Below, piece after piece: positions 51,773 to 51,773 of a stretch of DNA of 51,773 nucleotides. The notes beneath the pieces were generated by a model that made no database searches, had not been told where the DNA came from, and was given only the letters and a program-made list of their open reading frames with translations. Position 1 is the stretch's first letter; each line of letters opens with the position of its first letter. The stretch is from Dehalococcoidia bacterium (GTDB lineage Bacteria; Chloroflexota; Dehalococcoidia; DSTF01; WHTK01): assembly GCA_009377745.1 (NCBI GenBank), contig WHTK01000024.1, forward strand, positions 1 to 51,773, written 5' to 3'. The position numbers and the translations under genes are program-made.

Positions 51773-51773
51773 A

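Overview
The window is a GC-rich bacterial chromosome segment with many TTG and GTG starts and short operons. Gene content (14-subunit-type complex I, an aerobic-type KorAB 2-oxoacid:ferredoxin oxidoreductase, DUF2203, LigC plus LigD-type polymerase, TldD/PmbA pairs, a homocysteine methyltransferase-MTHFR fusion) fits a Chloroflexota-like organism, perhaps Dehalococcoidia-related. That placement is inference from gene content; there is no rRNA or tRNA gene to anchor it.

Layout: 1-7027 is the distal half of a nuo operon (nuoH end, J, K, L, M, N) with two small extra ORFs. 7030-9340 holds ybeY, interrupted in frame by palindromic repeats, and a GHKL ATPase of lower GC. 9541-14035 carries an M3 peptidase, a UPF0104 membrane protein and an FAD oxidoreductase. 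14098-14687 is a MerR regulator with an overlapping 36-residue Cys-rich peptide gene and a MerR-type promoter. 14768-20786 carries DUF2203, a HEPN-like protein, a TldE homologue, an MFS transporter, smpB and a frameshifted ctpA. 21026-26884 has AAC(3), a TPR protein, a RAM-domain protein and a CBS-korA-korB-CBS cluster. 26928-31326 holds a PfkB kinase, dodecin, an SDR, a GNAT-like protein and an FNR-like reductase. 31411-35921 holds ligC, a GIY-YIG element, an NTase, a LigD polymerase-domain gene and a frameshifted LuxR regulator. 36128-41717 is a tldD - PLP decarboxylase - pmbA cluster whose two gaps are occupied by two kinds of nuclease-encoding palindromic element. 41804-51773 has housekeeping and small operons: tilS, ftsB-like, metH/metF fusion, a broken HicAB pair, erpA with a SufR-like regulator, and a truncated alcohol dehydrogenase.

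The most unusual content lies between and inside the genes: several families of short palindromic or tandem repeats. (i) GIY-YIG mini-genes sit between inverted repeats starting TGTCATTC(T/C)GAG: one intact, two internally deleted and one frameshifted copy. (ii) A Y1/IS200-type (RAYT-like) transposase lies between inverted REP palindromes, with further REP copies at 7041, 7155, 14709 and inside tilS. (iii) Arrays of four 8-mers or four 7-mers stand just upstream of nuo and other genes, twice as inverted pairs. (iv) Two hairpin repeats are inserted in frame in ybeY. Four genes (ctpA, a luxR-type regulator, hicA, one GIY-YIG) carry single-base frameshifts, which may be real decay or assembly error.
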